A stretch of 64,000 bases of DNA from Pseudeuparius sepicola (lineage: Eukaryota; Arthropoda; Insecta; Coleoptera; Anthribidae), in contig OY987301.1 of the NCBI GenBank assembly GCA_963920635.1, forward strand, positions 53,760,560 through 53,824,559, given 5' to 3'. This document shows positions 11,017 through 22,239 of this stretch, piece by piece; the first letter of the stretch is position 1, and each line of letters begins with the position of its first letter. Under the pieces are notes generated by a model. It was not told the origin of the DNA. It made no database searches and saw nothing but the letters and a program-made list of their open reading frames with translations. The position numbers were made by a program, and so were the translations under genes.

Positions 11017-13482
11017 CACTTTGAATTTTTTTAGAAAAAATTAGAGGCCGGAATCGTGTTGTAGGGCTCAACTTACGTCGGATAGGATTTTTTTTCGGAG
11101 TATGTCAACATTTTTGAAAATTTAAAAAGCGCGCTGGCCAGGCACTTAGAATTTTTTTAGAAAAAAGTAGAGGCCGGAATCGTGTTGTAGGCTTCAATTT
11201 ACGTCGGATAGGAATGTTTTTTTCGGAGCATGTCAACATTTTTGCCAATTCAAAAAGTGCGCTGGCCAGGCACTTTGAGATTTTTTAGAAATATTTGGAT
11301 TCCGGTATAGTGTTTTAGGGCTCAATTTACGTCGGATAGGAATTTTTTTTTCGGATCATGTCAATATTTTGAAAATTCAAAAAGTACTCTGGCCAGGCAT
11401 TATGAAATTTTTTAGAAAAATTTGGAGGATCAATTTACGTCGGATGGGAATTTTTTTTCGGAGCATGTCAACATTTTTGCAAATTCAAAAAGTGCTCTGG
11501 CCAAGCACTTAGAAATTTTTTACAACAATTTTGAGACCGGGATCGTGTTGTAGGACTCAATTTACGTCGGATAGGATTTTTTTTCGGAGCATGTCAACAT
11601 TTTTGAAAATTTAAAAAGTGTGTTGACGGGCACTTGGAGATTTTTTAGGAAAATTTGAATTCCGGAATCGTGTTGTAGGACTCAATTTACGTCGGATAGG
11701 AATTTTTTTTTTCGGAGCATGTCAACATTTTTGAAAATTCAAAAAGTGCCCTGGCCAGGCACTTAGAAATTTTTTAGAAAAATTTTGAGGCCGGAATCGT
11801 GTTGTAGGACTCAATTTACGTCGGATTGGATTTTTTTTTCGGAGCATGTCAACATTTTTGAAAATTTAAAAAGTGCGCTGGCCTTGCACTTTGAGATTTT
11901 TTTAGGAAAATTTGGATTCCGGAATCGTAGGACTCAATTTAGGTCGGAGAGGTATTTTTTTTCTGAGCATGTCAACATTTTTGCAATTTCAAATAGTGGG
12001 CTGGCCAGGCACTTTGAGATTTTTTAGAAAAATTTTGATTCCGGTATCGTGTTGTAGGGCTCAATTTACGTCGCATAGGAATTTTATTTTTTTCGGAGTA
12101 TGTCAACATTTTTGAAAATTTAAAAACTGCGCTGGCCCGGCACTTAGAGATTTTTTAGGAAAATTTGAATTCCGGAATCGTGTTGTAGGACTCAATTTAG
12201 GTCGGATATATTTTTTTTCGGATCATGTCAATATTTTTGAAAATTCAAAAAGTACTCTGGCCAGGCATTATGAAATTTTTTAGAAAAATTTGGAGGCCGA
12301 AATCGCGTTGTACGGCGCAATTTACGTCGGATAGGATTTTTTTTCGGAGCATGACAACAATTTTGAAAATCTAAAAAGTGCGCTGGCAGGCACTTTGAGA
12401 TTTTTTAGAAAAATTTGGATTCCGGAATCGTGTTGTAGGGCTCAATTTACGTCGCATAGGAATTTTTTTTTTTTTCGGAGCATCTCAACATTTTTGAAAA
12501 TTTTAAAAGTGCGCTGGCCAGGCACTTAGAATTTTTTTAGAAAAAGTTGGAGGCCGGAATCGTGTTGTAGGACTCAATTTATGTCGGATAAACTTTTTTT
12601 TTCGCAGCATGTCAACATTTTTGAAAATTCAAAAAGTGCTCTGGACAGGCACTTAGAATTTTTTTAGAAAAAAGTAGAGGCCGGAATCGTGTTGTAGGAC
12701 TCAATTTACGTCGGATAGGAATTTTTTTTTCGGAGCATGTCCACATTTTTGAAAATTTAAAAAGTGCCCTGGCCAGGCACTTTTAGATTTTTTAGAAAAA
12801 TTTGGATTCCGGAATCGTGTTGTAGGGCTCAATTTACGTCGCATAGGAATTTTTTTTTCGGAGCATCTCAACATTTTTGAAAATTTTAAAAGTGCGCTGG
12901 CCAGGCACTTAGAATTTTTTTAGAAAAAGTTGGAGGCCGGAATCGTGTTGTACGGCGCAATTTACCTCGGATGGGATTTTTTTTTCGGAGCATGACAACA
13001 TTTTTGAAAATCTAAAAAGTGCGCTGGCCAGGCACTTGGAAATTTTTTAGAAGAATTTGGAGGCCGAAATCGTGTTGTAGGATTCAATTTACGTCGGATA
13101 GGAATTTTTTTTCGGAACATGTCCACATTTTTGAAAATTCAAAAAGTGCCCTGGCCAGGCACTTAGAAATTTTTTAGAAAAATTTGGAGACCGGAATAGT
13201 GTTGTAGGATTCAATTTACGTCGGATAGGAATTTTTTTTCGGAGCATGTCAACATTTTTGAAAATTCAAAAAGTGCGCTGGACAGGCACTTAGAAATTTT
13301 TTAGAAAAAATTAGAGGCCGGAATCGGGTTGTAGGGCTCAATTTACGTCGGATAGGATTTTTTTCGGAGCATGTCAACATTTTTGAAAATTTAAAATGTG
13401 CTCTGGCCAGGCACTTAGAGAGTTTTTAGAAAAATTTGGATTCTGGAATCGTGTTGTGGGACTCAATTTAGGTCGGATAGGT
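11012..13482. repeat. Satellite 2, block 1 (about 122-bp monomer)
   Basis: About 20 diverged monomers built of GGCACTTTGAGATTTTTTAG, a CCGGAATCGTGTTGTAGG box, CAATTTACGTCGGATAGG, a T-run, TCGGAGCATGTCAACATTTT and GTGCGCTGGCCAGGC. CGTCGGATAGG recurs with a spacing of about 122-129 bp. T-run length and single bases differ between monomers. The frames that appear open on either strand here (for example 11785-12115) follow the repeat and are not genes. Confidence 0.96.
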
Positions 13483-14068
13483 ATTACTAGTTCAAAACCT
13501 TTGGCCGGCGATTTGGGGAAAAGCTGTAATTTAAGAACTTGAAATATTCGCGTTTTTTTGAAAATAAAAATTATTAGCTCTTTTATCGGGAGATGTGCGC
13601 TATTGCCGATAGGTGCTAAATATTCGCTAATATATGCCCTTCACCTAGACTAGTTCAAAACATTTGGCCGGCGATTTGGGAATATGCTGGAATTTAAAAA
13701 TTTGAAAAATTCGCGTTTTTTTGAAAATAAAAATTATTAGCTCTTTTATCGGGAGATGTGCGCTATTGCCGATAGGTGCTAAATATTCGCTAATATATGC
13801 TTTTCACCTGGATTAGTTCAAAACCTTTGGCCGGCGACTTAGAGAAATGCTGGAATTTAAAAACTTGAAAAATTCGCGTTTTTTGAAAATAAAAATTATT
13901 AGGTCTTTTATCGGGAGATGTGCGCTATTGCCGATAGGTGCTAAATATTCGATAATATATGCCCTTCACCTGGACTAGTTCAAAACCTTTGGCCGGCGAT
14001 TTGGGGAAAAGCAGGAATTTAAAAACTTGAAAAATTCGCGTTTTTCCGCAAATAAAAATTATTAGCTT
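13483..14068. repeat. Satellite 3, block 1 (about 162-bp monomer, 4 units)
   Basis: TAGTTCAAAACCTTTGGCCG occurs at 13488, 13651 (with a CATTTGG variant), 13813 and 13976. Each is followed by AAAATTCGCGTTTTT and GATGTGCGCTATTGCCGATA. The block joins satellite 2 abruptly on both sides. Confidence 0.95.
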
Positions 14069-15541
14069 CTTAGCACTTAGAGATTTTTTAGGAAAATTTG
14101 AATTCCGGAATCGTGTTGTAGGGACTCAATTTAGGTCGGATATTTTTTTTTTTCGGATCATGTCAATATTTTTGAAAATTCAAAAAGTACTCTGGCCAGG
14201 CATTATGAAATTTTTTAGAAAAATTTCGAGGCCGGAATCGTGTTGTACGGCGCAATTTACGTCGGATAGGATTTTTTTTTCGGAGCATGACAACAATTTT
14301 GAAAATCTAAAAAGTGCGCTGGCAGGCACTTAGAAATTTTTTACAAGAATTTAGAGGCGGGAATCGTGTTGTAGGACTCATATTACGTCGGATAGGAATT
14401 TTTTTTTCGGAGCATGTCCACATTTTTGAAAATTTAAAAAGTGCCCTGGCCAGGCACTTTGAGATTTTTTAGAAAAATTTGGAGTCCGGTATCGTGTTTT
14501 ATGGCTCAATTTACGGCGGATAGGATTTTTTTTTCGGATCATGTCAATATTTTTGAAAATTCAAAAAGTACTCTGGCCAGGCATTAGGAAATTTTTTAGA
14601 AAAATTTTGAGGCCGGAATCATGTTATAGGACTCAATTTACGCCGGATAGGATTTTTCTTTTCGGAGCATGTCATCATTTTTGAAAATTCAAAAAGTGCG
14701 CTGGCCAGGCACTTGGAAATTTTTTAGAAAAATTTGGAGGCCGGAATCGTGTTGTACGGCTTAATTTACGTCGGATAGGATTTTTTTTTTCGGAGCATGT
14801 CAATATTTTTGCAAATTTTAAAAGTGCGCTGGCCAGGCACCTAAAATTTTTTTAGGAAAATTTGGATTCCGGAATCGTGTTGTAGGACTCAATTTAGGTC
14901 GGATAGGTATTTTTTTTTTGATCAAGTCAATATTTTTGAAAATTCAAAAAGTACTGTGGCCAGGCATTATGAAATTTTTTAGAAAAATTTGGAGGCCGGA
15001 ATCGTGTTGTACGGCGCAATTTACCTCGGATAGGATTTTTTTTTTCGGAGCATGACAACATTTTTGAAAATCTAAAAAGTGCGCTGGCCAGGCACTTGGA
15101 AATTTTTTAGAAGAATTTGGAGGCCGAAATCGTGTTGTAGGATTCAATTTACGTCGGATAGGAATTTTTTTTCGGAACATGTCCACATTTTTGAAAATTC
15201 AAAAAGTGCCCTGGCCAGGCACTTAGAAATTTTTTAGAAAAATTTGGAGACCAGAATAGTGTTGTAGGATTCAATTTACGTCGGATAGGAATTTTTTTTC
15301 GGAGCATGTCAACATTTTTGAAAATTCAAAAAGTGCGCTGGACAGGCACTTAGAAATTTTTTAGAAAAAATTAGAGGCCGGAATCGGGTTGTAGGGCTCA
15401 ATTTACGTCGGATATGATTTTTTTCGGAGCATGTCAACATTTTTGAAAATTTAAAATGTGCTCTGGCCAGGCACTTAGAGAGTTTTTAGAAAAATTTGGA
15501 TTCTGGAATCGTGTTGTGGGACTCAATTTAGGTCGGATAGG
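14069..15541. repeat. Satellite 2, block 2
   Basis: Same monomer family as 11012-13482, about 12 units. The last about 540 bp (15000-15541) is almost a copy of 12940-13481, including the unusual GTACGGCGCAATTTACCTCG and GTGTTGTGGGACTC variants. The block boundary was therefore duplicated together with its satellite 3 neighbour, at an offset of 2060 bp. Confidence 0.95.
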
Positions 15542-16425
15542 TATTACTAGTTCAAAACCTTTGGCCGGCGATTTGGGGAAAAGCTGTAATTTAAGAACTT
15601 GAAAAATTCGCGTTTTTTGAAAATAAAAATTATTAGGTCTTTTATCGGGAGATGTGCGCTATTGCCGATAGGTGCTAAATATTCGATAACATATGCCCTT
15701 CACCTGGACTAGTTCAAAACCTTTGGCCGGCGATTTGGGGAAAAGCAGGAATTTAAAAACTTGAAAAATTCGCGTTTTTCCGCAAATAAAAATTATTAGC
15801 TTCTTTATCGTGAGATGTGCCCTATTGTCGATAGGTGCTAAATATTAGCTAATATATGTCCTTCACATGGACTAGTTCAAAACCTTTGGCCGGCGATTTG
15901 GAGAGAAGCTGGAATTTAGAAATTTGAAAAATTCGCGTTTTTCCGCAAATAAAAATTATTAGCTTCTTTATCGGGAGATGTGCGCTATTGCCGATAGGTG
16001 CTAAATATTTGGTAATGTATGACCTTCACCTGGATTTGTTCAAAACCTTTGGCCGGAGATTTGGGGAGAAGCTGGAATTTAAAAACTTGAAAAATTCACG
16101 TTTTTCCGCAAATAAAAATTATTAGCTTCTTTATGGGGAGATGTGCGCTATTGCCGATAGGTGCTAAATATTAGCTAATATATGCCCTTTACCTGGACTG
16201 GTTCTTAACCTTTGGCCGGCGATTTGGGGAGAAGCTGGAATTTAAAAACTTGAAAAATTCGCGTTTTTCCGCAAATAAAAATTATTAGCTAATATATGCC
16301 CTTCACCTGGACTAGTTCTTAACCTTTGGCCGGCGATTTGGGGAGAAGCTGGAATTTAAAAACTTAAAAAATTCGCGTTTTTCCGCAAATAAAAATTATT
16401 AGCTTCTTTATCGGGAGATGCTCTT
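15542..16425. repeat. Satellite 3, block 2
   Basis: Monomers start near 15548, 15710, 15871, 16035 and 16197, with a shortened unit near 16311. Most carry TTTTTCCGCAAATAAAAATT instead of the TTTTTTTGAAAATAAAAATT of block 1. So two subfamilies exist. Confidence 0.95.
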
Positions 16426-16950
16426 TTCAACGATACCAAATTTGTTATAATCGGTCAAACCGTTAAGAAGTTAAAGCAGGTTATTGCAAAAACAATCGAT
16501 CACCCCCACCATCTTTGTTTTTGAAATAACTGAAATTTTGTTTTTACGAATGTCTTTACAAATGTGGAAAAATTTTTTTTGTTTATTATGCGAAATTTAC
16601 AGTAAATGCAATTTACAAATTTAAGATGGCAGTTACGCCCCCTGGTGGTCATTTTTAGAACTTGAAAATATTTTCCTGCGATTGTTCATGGCCGATTTAG
16701 ACAAAAAAATTTTTTTACACCAAAGTCATACGACGAACGGTTCCCGAGATATGGCCGAGGAACAGTCTTATTGGGTCACCCGGTACATCACTGCAAAGTG
16801 AGCACTTTATGTAGGGTACCTATTTAGAAAAAACACTAAATCACGCCCCATTTTATTATTTATATTGTTTATTTTTTAAAATTAAATATAAATTAAATTA
16901 AATAATATAAATATATAGGGTGCACGTGGCACCCCTTGGCATCTTGGCTA
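16426..16950. other. Unclassified AT-rich DNA, perhaps old transposon
   Basis: No gene. GAGATATGGCCGAGGAACAG followed by TATTGGGTCACCCGG at 16747-16783 resembles a phrase seen in many insect repeat ends. No terminal repeats could be fixed. Confidence 0.3.
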
Positions 16951-16954
16951 AAAA

Positions 16955-17105
16955 ATGTATCTAGTATCCAAGTATCTAGATACTTTCAAAAGGATCAAGA
17001 TATAGTAAAGCAGATCCTGATTTTTGCAAGTATCTAGATATATGTATCTAGGTACATAAAAAGTATCTAGATACAGGATCTAGATACATGTATCTCGATA
17101 CATTA
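16955..17105. repeat. Cluster of GTATCTAGATAC palindromes
   Basis: At least seven exact or one-mismatch copies of the 12-bp palindrome GTATCTAGATAC lie within about 150 bp (near 16960, 16971, 17028, 17046, 17067, 17080 and 17092). Spacing is irregular, so this is not a simple tandem array. Confidence 0.85.
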
Positions 17106-17144
17106 CATCACTGGACAACACAGCATTAATCAGGATACCCCAAA

Positions 17145-17815
17145 CGAAACCCAGATACCAAATTTGAACAAAAAATATACAGGGAGTTCTATAGTACAGG
17201 GTTTCATATATGAGCAAAATGGGGATTTTCTAGGCATCTGGCGAGTCGAGTGTGTCGTGGAATCCGTGTGCAAAGATTCAATACAAAAATGTACAGGGTA
17301 TTTTTGTCTGGGCCATCTCAAAATTCTGACTTTTTATGAAACCTTATATTGGCCAAGAGTGCTCTGGAATTATTGAAAAAAACCTTTACAAAATGCCAAC
17401 CAACAAATAAACAACAATTTAAATGATTGGACCTTTCTCAATAAAGTCAATGTCTAAAATTATACATTTTCTGTGCATTTCCTGTTGTGGCACACCAGCC
17501 ACCTTAACTCGTATGGACTGACTCTCAGGCTTCCGTATTTTTAAACTCAGTTCGTTTATAGTGTCTGGGGCGGTTTTGATATACTCCATTTTTTACTCCA
17601 AAAATTCAGTATTTTGAGATGTATATTTTCTATTGGATCTTTACACACCAACACTTTGAGTGGTCCTGTGGACCTGTGGATTCCAAGGCACACTTGACTT
17701 GCCAGATGTCTTTAAAATTCCTATTTTGCTCAACTTTAACAACCCGCAGAAAGGAACTCTCTGTATATTTTTTGTTCACATTTGGTGTGGTGGTTTTAGG
17801 ATGTCGTGATTAACA
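17145..17815. mobile_element. Foldback-type inverted-repeat element, non-coding
   Basis: TGAACAAAAAATATACAGGG at about 17165 is mirrored by the complement of CTGTATATTTTTTGTTCACA at about 17760. The inverted match extends inward with divergence: GGCATCTGGCGAGTCGAGTG faces the complement of a CACTTGACTTGCCAGATGTC block. The centre (about 17330-17585) is unique. No transposase frame is present and flanking duplications could not be fixed. Confidence 0.65.
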
Positions 17816-17819
17816 CTGT

Positions 17820-18120
17820 GGTGTCATATTTTAAATAAAAAAATTGCCAAACGGTTTTCGTCATTTTTTACTAGAAAAAAAAATCGTAGTAGGTCTTGAA
17901 AATTGAGATTAAGACCTGCAATTTTGCATGAAAGTAGAGTTTTTTTGGATCTACCTTTAATAAAAAACCCGGCTAAAATCAAATGAAAAATAAAAATTTT
18001 ACGGCGGTGCTTCCATTTCAAATGGGTCACCCCATATGTATTTTTTAATAAAATTTGTATATGTACTTTTTTGTCTTTTTACTTTGATTGTAAATTATTA
18101 ATAGTTACTAACTTAAAATT
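17820..18120. other. AT-rich DNA, nothing recognised
   Basis: Only a short, lysine/phenylalanine-rich minus-strand frame (17824-18030) is present; it is not recognised. Confidence 0.45.
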
Positions 18121-18124
18121 TGTT

Positions 18125-18337
18125 AAAGTTTGACTCCCTATATTTTATTCTGGAAGCGGCCCTGGTTGAGGTTGATCCTAGAGCTGCCTGTTACTCGAAG
18201 ACCCGGGGTTGCAGGGCGTATCTTCCGAATTGAAAATCCTCAGCTCCCACGACGTGGTAGAACTGGTGCCGATACCGTGACATTTACGATCGCGAAAACT
18301 GGACACAATCCTACCGACTGCGCCATCAGTTAAGATA
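18125..18337 (-). mobile_element. tRNA-derived SINE (minus strand)
   Basis: Read on the minus strand from 18333, GATGGCGCAGTCGGTAGGA matches a pol III A box. About 45-50 nt further on, GGTATCGGCACC is a degraded B box at the position expected for a tRNA. About 130 nt of unrelated body follows (including ACCCCGGGTCTTCGAGTAAC), ending in an A/T-rich tail near 18130. A functional tRNA gene is unlikely because the B box is imperfect and no cloverleaf 3' end follows. Confidence 0.5.
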
Positions 18338-18339
18338 AC

Positions 18340-18740
18340 GAAATCGAAAAAACGATTTTTAAAACAATTTATTCTGACAGTTACAGGACACTGATACGAT
18401 TAAATACGACTAAAATAAAATAATCTGATCTTAAATATATAGGTATATAAAATGCAAACTTAGCCTACACGTGTAGCGCCCTCAGCGTCCACTCAGCAGT
18501 TTCACATGAAATAAGTCCATTGTTCTTAGGGCCGTAACGGCCGTAACTAATATTGAACACTTAGAATTTCGAATAGATTAAGTTTTAATTGAATTCATGT
18601 GACCTTGTTAAATAGTAAATTTCTTGTACATGTAGGTACATATCTACTGAACCCTTTTTCGCTATTTTGATAAAGAATGAGAAGTTATTTTAGACGTAAC
18701 AAGTAAGTAGGTAGGTACTGTTTTATAATAAAGTATATCA
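18340..18740. other. AT-rich DNA, nothing recognised
   Basis: No gene or repeat seen on either strand. Confidence 0.45.
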
Positions 18741-18834
18741 TTTGAAAACGAAGACATTTGCAATTCCAGTTGCTCCTCTGAAAAAAATACGCCAACCCAG
18801 GAAACCTTTTGCCCACCGCTCTTCTTTCTTTAAT

Positions 18835-19180
18835 TATCCTCAGCGGTTCCTCGCAGCCTCCGCCGAAATAATAGATAGCGCCGCCGTCGCCTCTGCCGCC
18901 GCGCGCCGGCGCCGCGACACTCCCGCCGCCCGCCTTCTGCCGGCGCCCAGTGGGCGGTCGACCAGGCTGGCGGGAACATACCCATGACTTATCCGGGTTC
19001 GCCCGAGGACGAAGACGCCGCGGCCGCCGTCGCGACGTCGGGCGCGCACCTCTAGGTAGTCCTCCCGCCTCTCTTCGTCATCCACGTTTGGGTTTTTAAG
19101 GTTTCGTTCTCGGTTCGAGCACCGCCGGCGTGCGGCACAGTTTCGGGCAAAACGGGTACAGTACATAGTGCGTATTTTAG
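18835..19180. promoter_or_regulatory. CpG-rich island, possible promoter or 5' exon
   Basis: About 350 bp of strongly GC- and CpG-rich sequence in an AT-rich neighbourhood. Long frames are open on both strands (18742-18987 plus, 18840-19187 minus), as expected from GC-rich DNA lacking stops. Their translations are low-complexity Ala/Arg. A short plus-strand frame from the ATG at 18984 (MTYPGSPEDED...) ends after 23 codons at a TAG directly followed by GTAGTC. I read this as a possible regulatory island, not as a proven gene. Confidence 0.3.
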
Positions 19181-19199
19181 GGACCAAATCTATGAGTTT

Positions 19200-19855
19200 T
19201 TACTAATTTCTAAATGTCAAAGTTCGTATACATATGTGGACGTTTTGTGTAAACGGTACTTAGACTTTGAGTGCTACTTGCGGAGTACAAGGGCAACAAT
19301 AAAAAAGTATGTACCTACAACTTTGTTCATCGAGAATTTTTTATACCAATTCCTAGAGAGGGTTACTTTTGACTAAGATTAATGAAATGTTTCTTTCTTC
19401 GTAGGAGCTCTTGTTTATCTTGATACGAAGCATCACCCGAGGCATCACCCTTAAAAGCATCGACGTTCCGAAAACTTGGTTACAGATATCAGAATAAATT
19501 TTAAGTTGTTTTCAATACAAGTATCTAGTGATCTTAGCGACAGGGTTTGTTTTACGATTTGTTGTTGATTTTTACACTTTCGAGCTGCATGTACCTATAA
19601 ATATATCAGAAATTAACAATCCTGTTTCTTAAAAGAGAAGGGAACAATATGGCATCACAATCATCAATAAAACACATTAAAATTAAGGACAAAAGAACAA
19701 CATGTAGCAGGTCAAGATATAAATGAAAACTAAATGTAGGTAGATGTCCCGTGGAAAGGCGGAATTGACAAAATTTTTAACAGCGGGGAGGACATTAAGA
19801 ACACCATAATAAAATCTAGAGATTACCCAAATCAATAAACTTAAATAAAGAAATG
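19200..19855. other. AT-rich DNA, nothing recognised
   Basis: Only chance frames. ACCCGAGGCATCACCC near 19435 is a short local repeat. Confidence 0.4.
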
Positions 19856-21489
19856 GGTAATTATTGAATATAGTGTATGCACCGCCCGATTTTCTTGAAA
19901 TTTTGGCTACCCCCCCTATTTTTGAGGTCCCTGAACACGAATCTGACCTCATCTTCTTGAGGCCGGACGTAGTTTCCGAGAAAATGAATTTTCAAATTTC
20001 CTTTTGACACCCCACTTTTCGCGGCGCTATTTGTGGCTCTTATCGGGATGAATTTTTACTGTGCGCAGCTCAAACTAATCACCACACTATTTTGCACCTT
20101 TTGCAACATCGAAACTTCGCGAAAACCCGCGGGAAAACAGAAATTTTCCAAGATTTATACAATGTTTTGGGACATACTTATTTTCCCTCGACATTCGGCT
20201 GCGATTGCGCGGGAGAGACGGAGAGCGACAGCTGGCGCTGCTATACGGAGCCAACGATGTTGCGAGGTTAGAACTAGAGGAGTTATGTAAAAGTAAAAAA
20301 AATAAATTATGGAATATAGTGTATGCACCGCCCGATTTTCTTGAAATTTTGGCTACCCACCTATTTTCGAAGTCCCTGAACACGAATCTGACCTCAGCTT
20401 CTTGAGTCCGGACGTAGTTTCCGAGAAAATGAATTTTCAAATTTCCTTTTGACACCCCACTTTTCGCGGCGATATTTGGTTATAATCGAGATCAATTCAG
20501 CTCAAACTGATCACCCTATTTTGCACCTTCTGCCGCATCGAAAGTTCGGCGCGCGCCGGGCCGGGCCGGGCGTAAACACAGCATAAATCTTTCAAAATTT
20601 CGGTTTTTCCGCGGCTTTTCGCGAACTTTCGATGCTGCAGAAGGTGCAAAATAGGGTGGTGATCAGTTTGAGCTGCGTACACTAAAAATTTATCCGGATT
20701 ATAACCACAAATATCGCCGTGAAAAGTGGGGTGTCAAAAGGAAATTTGAAAATTTATTTTCTCGGAAACTATGTCCGACCTCAAAACACTGAGGTCAGAT
20801 TCGTGTTCAGGGACCTCGAAAATAGGGGGGTAGCCAAAAGGTTGGGCCCACACCTTCTCGTGGTCTTTGCCGAACAATAACATTTTCTCTTTGGAAGTGG
20901 ATAGAGATTCGCAAACAGATTTAAGAGCATTTACCCATATTATGCTAGATTGTGGACTTCTATCAACACCAATTTAAATAATGTTATTGACAAAGCTGGG
21001 CCCTAATAAATTTAATGTTTAATTTTTAACATTTTTATTCACTCCTGTGGATTATGAGAGCAAGCGCTCCAGTTTTCTGCTCTTAATATCGATGGCACTT
21101 TAAGTCAACGCCCCTCCCCCTAGTCCCACTCAAACGTCACGCGTCAAGCAAAAATACCGGACAGAGCAACCGCGTGAAAAACATTGTATAAATCTTGGAA
21201 AATTTCTGTTTTCCCGCGGGTTTTCGCGAAGTTTCGATGTTGCAGAAGGTGCAAAATAGTGTGGTGATTAGTTTGAGCTGCGCACAGTAAAAATTCATCC
21301 CGATAAGAGCCACAAATAGCGCCGCGAAAAGTGGGGTGTCAAAAGGATATTTGAAAATTCATTTTCTCGGAAACTACGTCCGGCCTCAAGAAGCTGAGGT
21401 CAGATTCGTGTTCAGGGACCTCGAAAATAGGGGGGTAGCCAAAATTTCAAGAAAATCGGGCGGTGCATACACTATATTCAATAATTACC
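19856..21489. mobile_element. Nested inverted-repeat (foldback) element
   Basis: The outer arms, 19856-20168 and 21177-21489, are long inverted repeats beginning GGTAATTATTGAATATAGTG and ending with its complement. A second, inner pair of the same family lies inside (about 20313-20549 and 20621-20841) around a GC-rich centre (CGCGCGCCGGGCCGGGCC). All four arm copies carry GCACCGCCCGATTTTCTTGA-type sequence or its degraded form. The spacers 20169-20312 and 20842-21176 are unique. The short frames in the arms are mirror copies of one another and are not genes. No transposase was found. Confidence 0.85.
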
Positions 21490-22140
21490 TTCAAATAAAC
21501 TTAGACGTAAACCCTTTCTCGGTATATTATGTAAACGAAACGAAGTTTATAGATCGTTTAAATGTTTTTTGACTAGAATAAAAGGCCGCTAGAGATACCA
21601 CAGTATCCACTTTCCTACACATTGATCGTTGAAAAGATGACTTTGATATCTATGGTTGTTTAAACTATGTATATTTTGAGTTATTTTATCTGGAATTTTG
21701 CCCAAATATGGACTAGCTCTCAATAATCTTTGGGTCGTACTTATCCATTAGCTTCCGCAAGCTATTTGTTCTATAATATTAAATTAATTATTTTTGGCGG
21801 TGTTCTTTTTCAAGTGGGAGGTCAGTGACTTGATTGATAAAGCTATTAAAAGCTGCCATTTATGGGATGGTTATGGAACTAAATTATCTGTGTGACTTGG
21901 TTTCCTATAAATATCAAAATTTAGTTTATTATCCCCGCACAAGCATGTGTTTGCTTCTGGGGTACTTCTAGTTTGGAGTATTGTGAGGGTGAGAATTATT
22001 ATTATTTTGTACCTATGCTTTGGTCTAAAAAAGATAGTCTGGGGTGGTTTTCAATAGTGAAGCTAAAATCCTTGCAAAGAAAATAGTCCATATCTTGCAG
22101 TGGAGTGTGGGATAATATGATGAGAAGGGAAAAAACTTTC
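21490..22140. other. AT-rich DNA with a dispersed repeat fragment
   Basis: Contains the plus-strand copy (about 21945-22012) of the repeat at 8235-8308. No gene otherwise. Confidence 0.4.
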
Positions 22141-22149
22141 AGTCAAAAC

Positions 22150-22235
22150 TCCACAGACACAGTGTGTTCAAGGTAAACTGTATATGTTTCAACCCATCTA
22201 AGGGGTCATCTTCAGCAGTAAATTATCTTACATGT
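22150..22235 (-). other. Penelope-like terminal motif, degraded
   Basis: On the minus strand, CTGAAGATGACCCC, a short loop, GGGTTGAAACATATACAG resembles the conserved hairpin near the ends of Penelope-like elements, where CTGA(A)GATGA, a short stem and GAAAC occur. It does not match a complete hammerhead core. No coding part is attached. Confidence 0.25.
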
Positions 22236-22239
22236 AATC

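Noticed and set aside
11785..15186. Frames within satellites 2 and 3
   Set aside because: They repeat with the monomer, change register between monomers and have no domain.
18275..18337. Functional tRNA gene
   Set aside because: The B box is damaged and no complete cloverleaf with acceptor stem can be drawn; tRNA-derived SINE is the better reading.
20087..21572. Frames 'MSKG(N/Y)LKIHFLGNYVR...' on both strands
   Set aside because: They are the arms of the nested inverted-repeat element. The similarity reflects the repeat and no start, stop or length is conserved.
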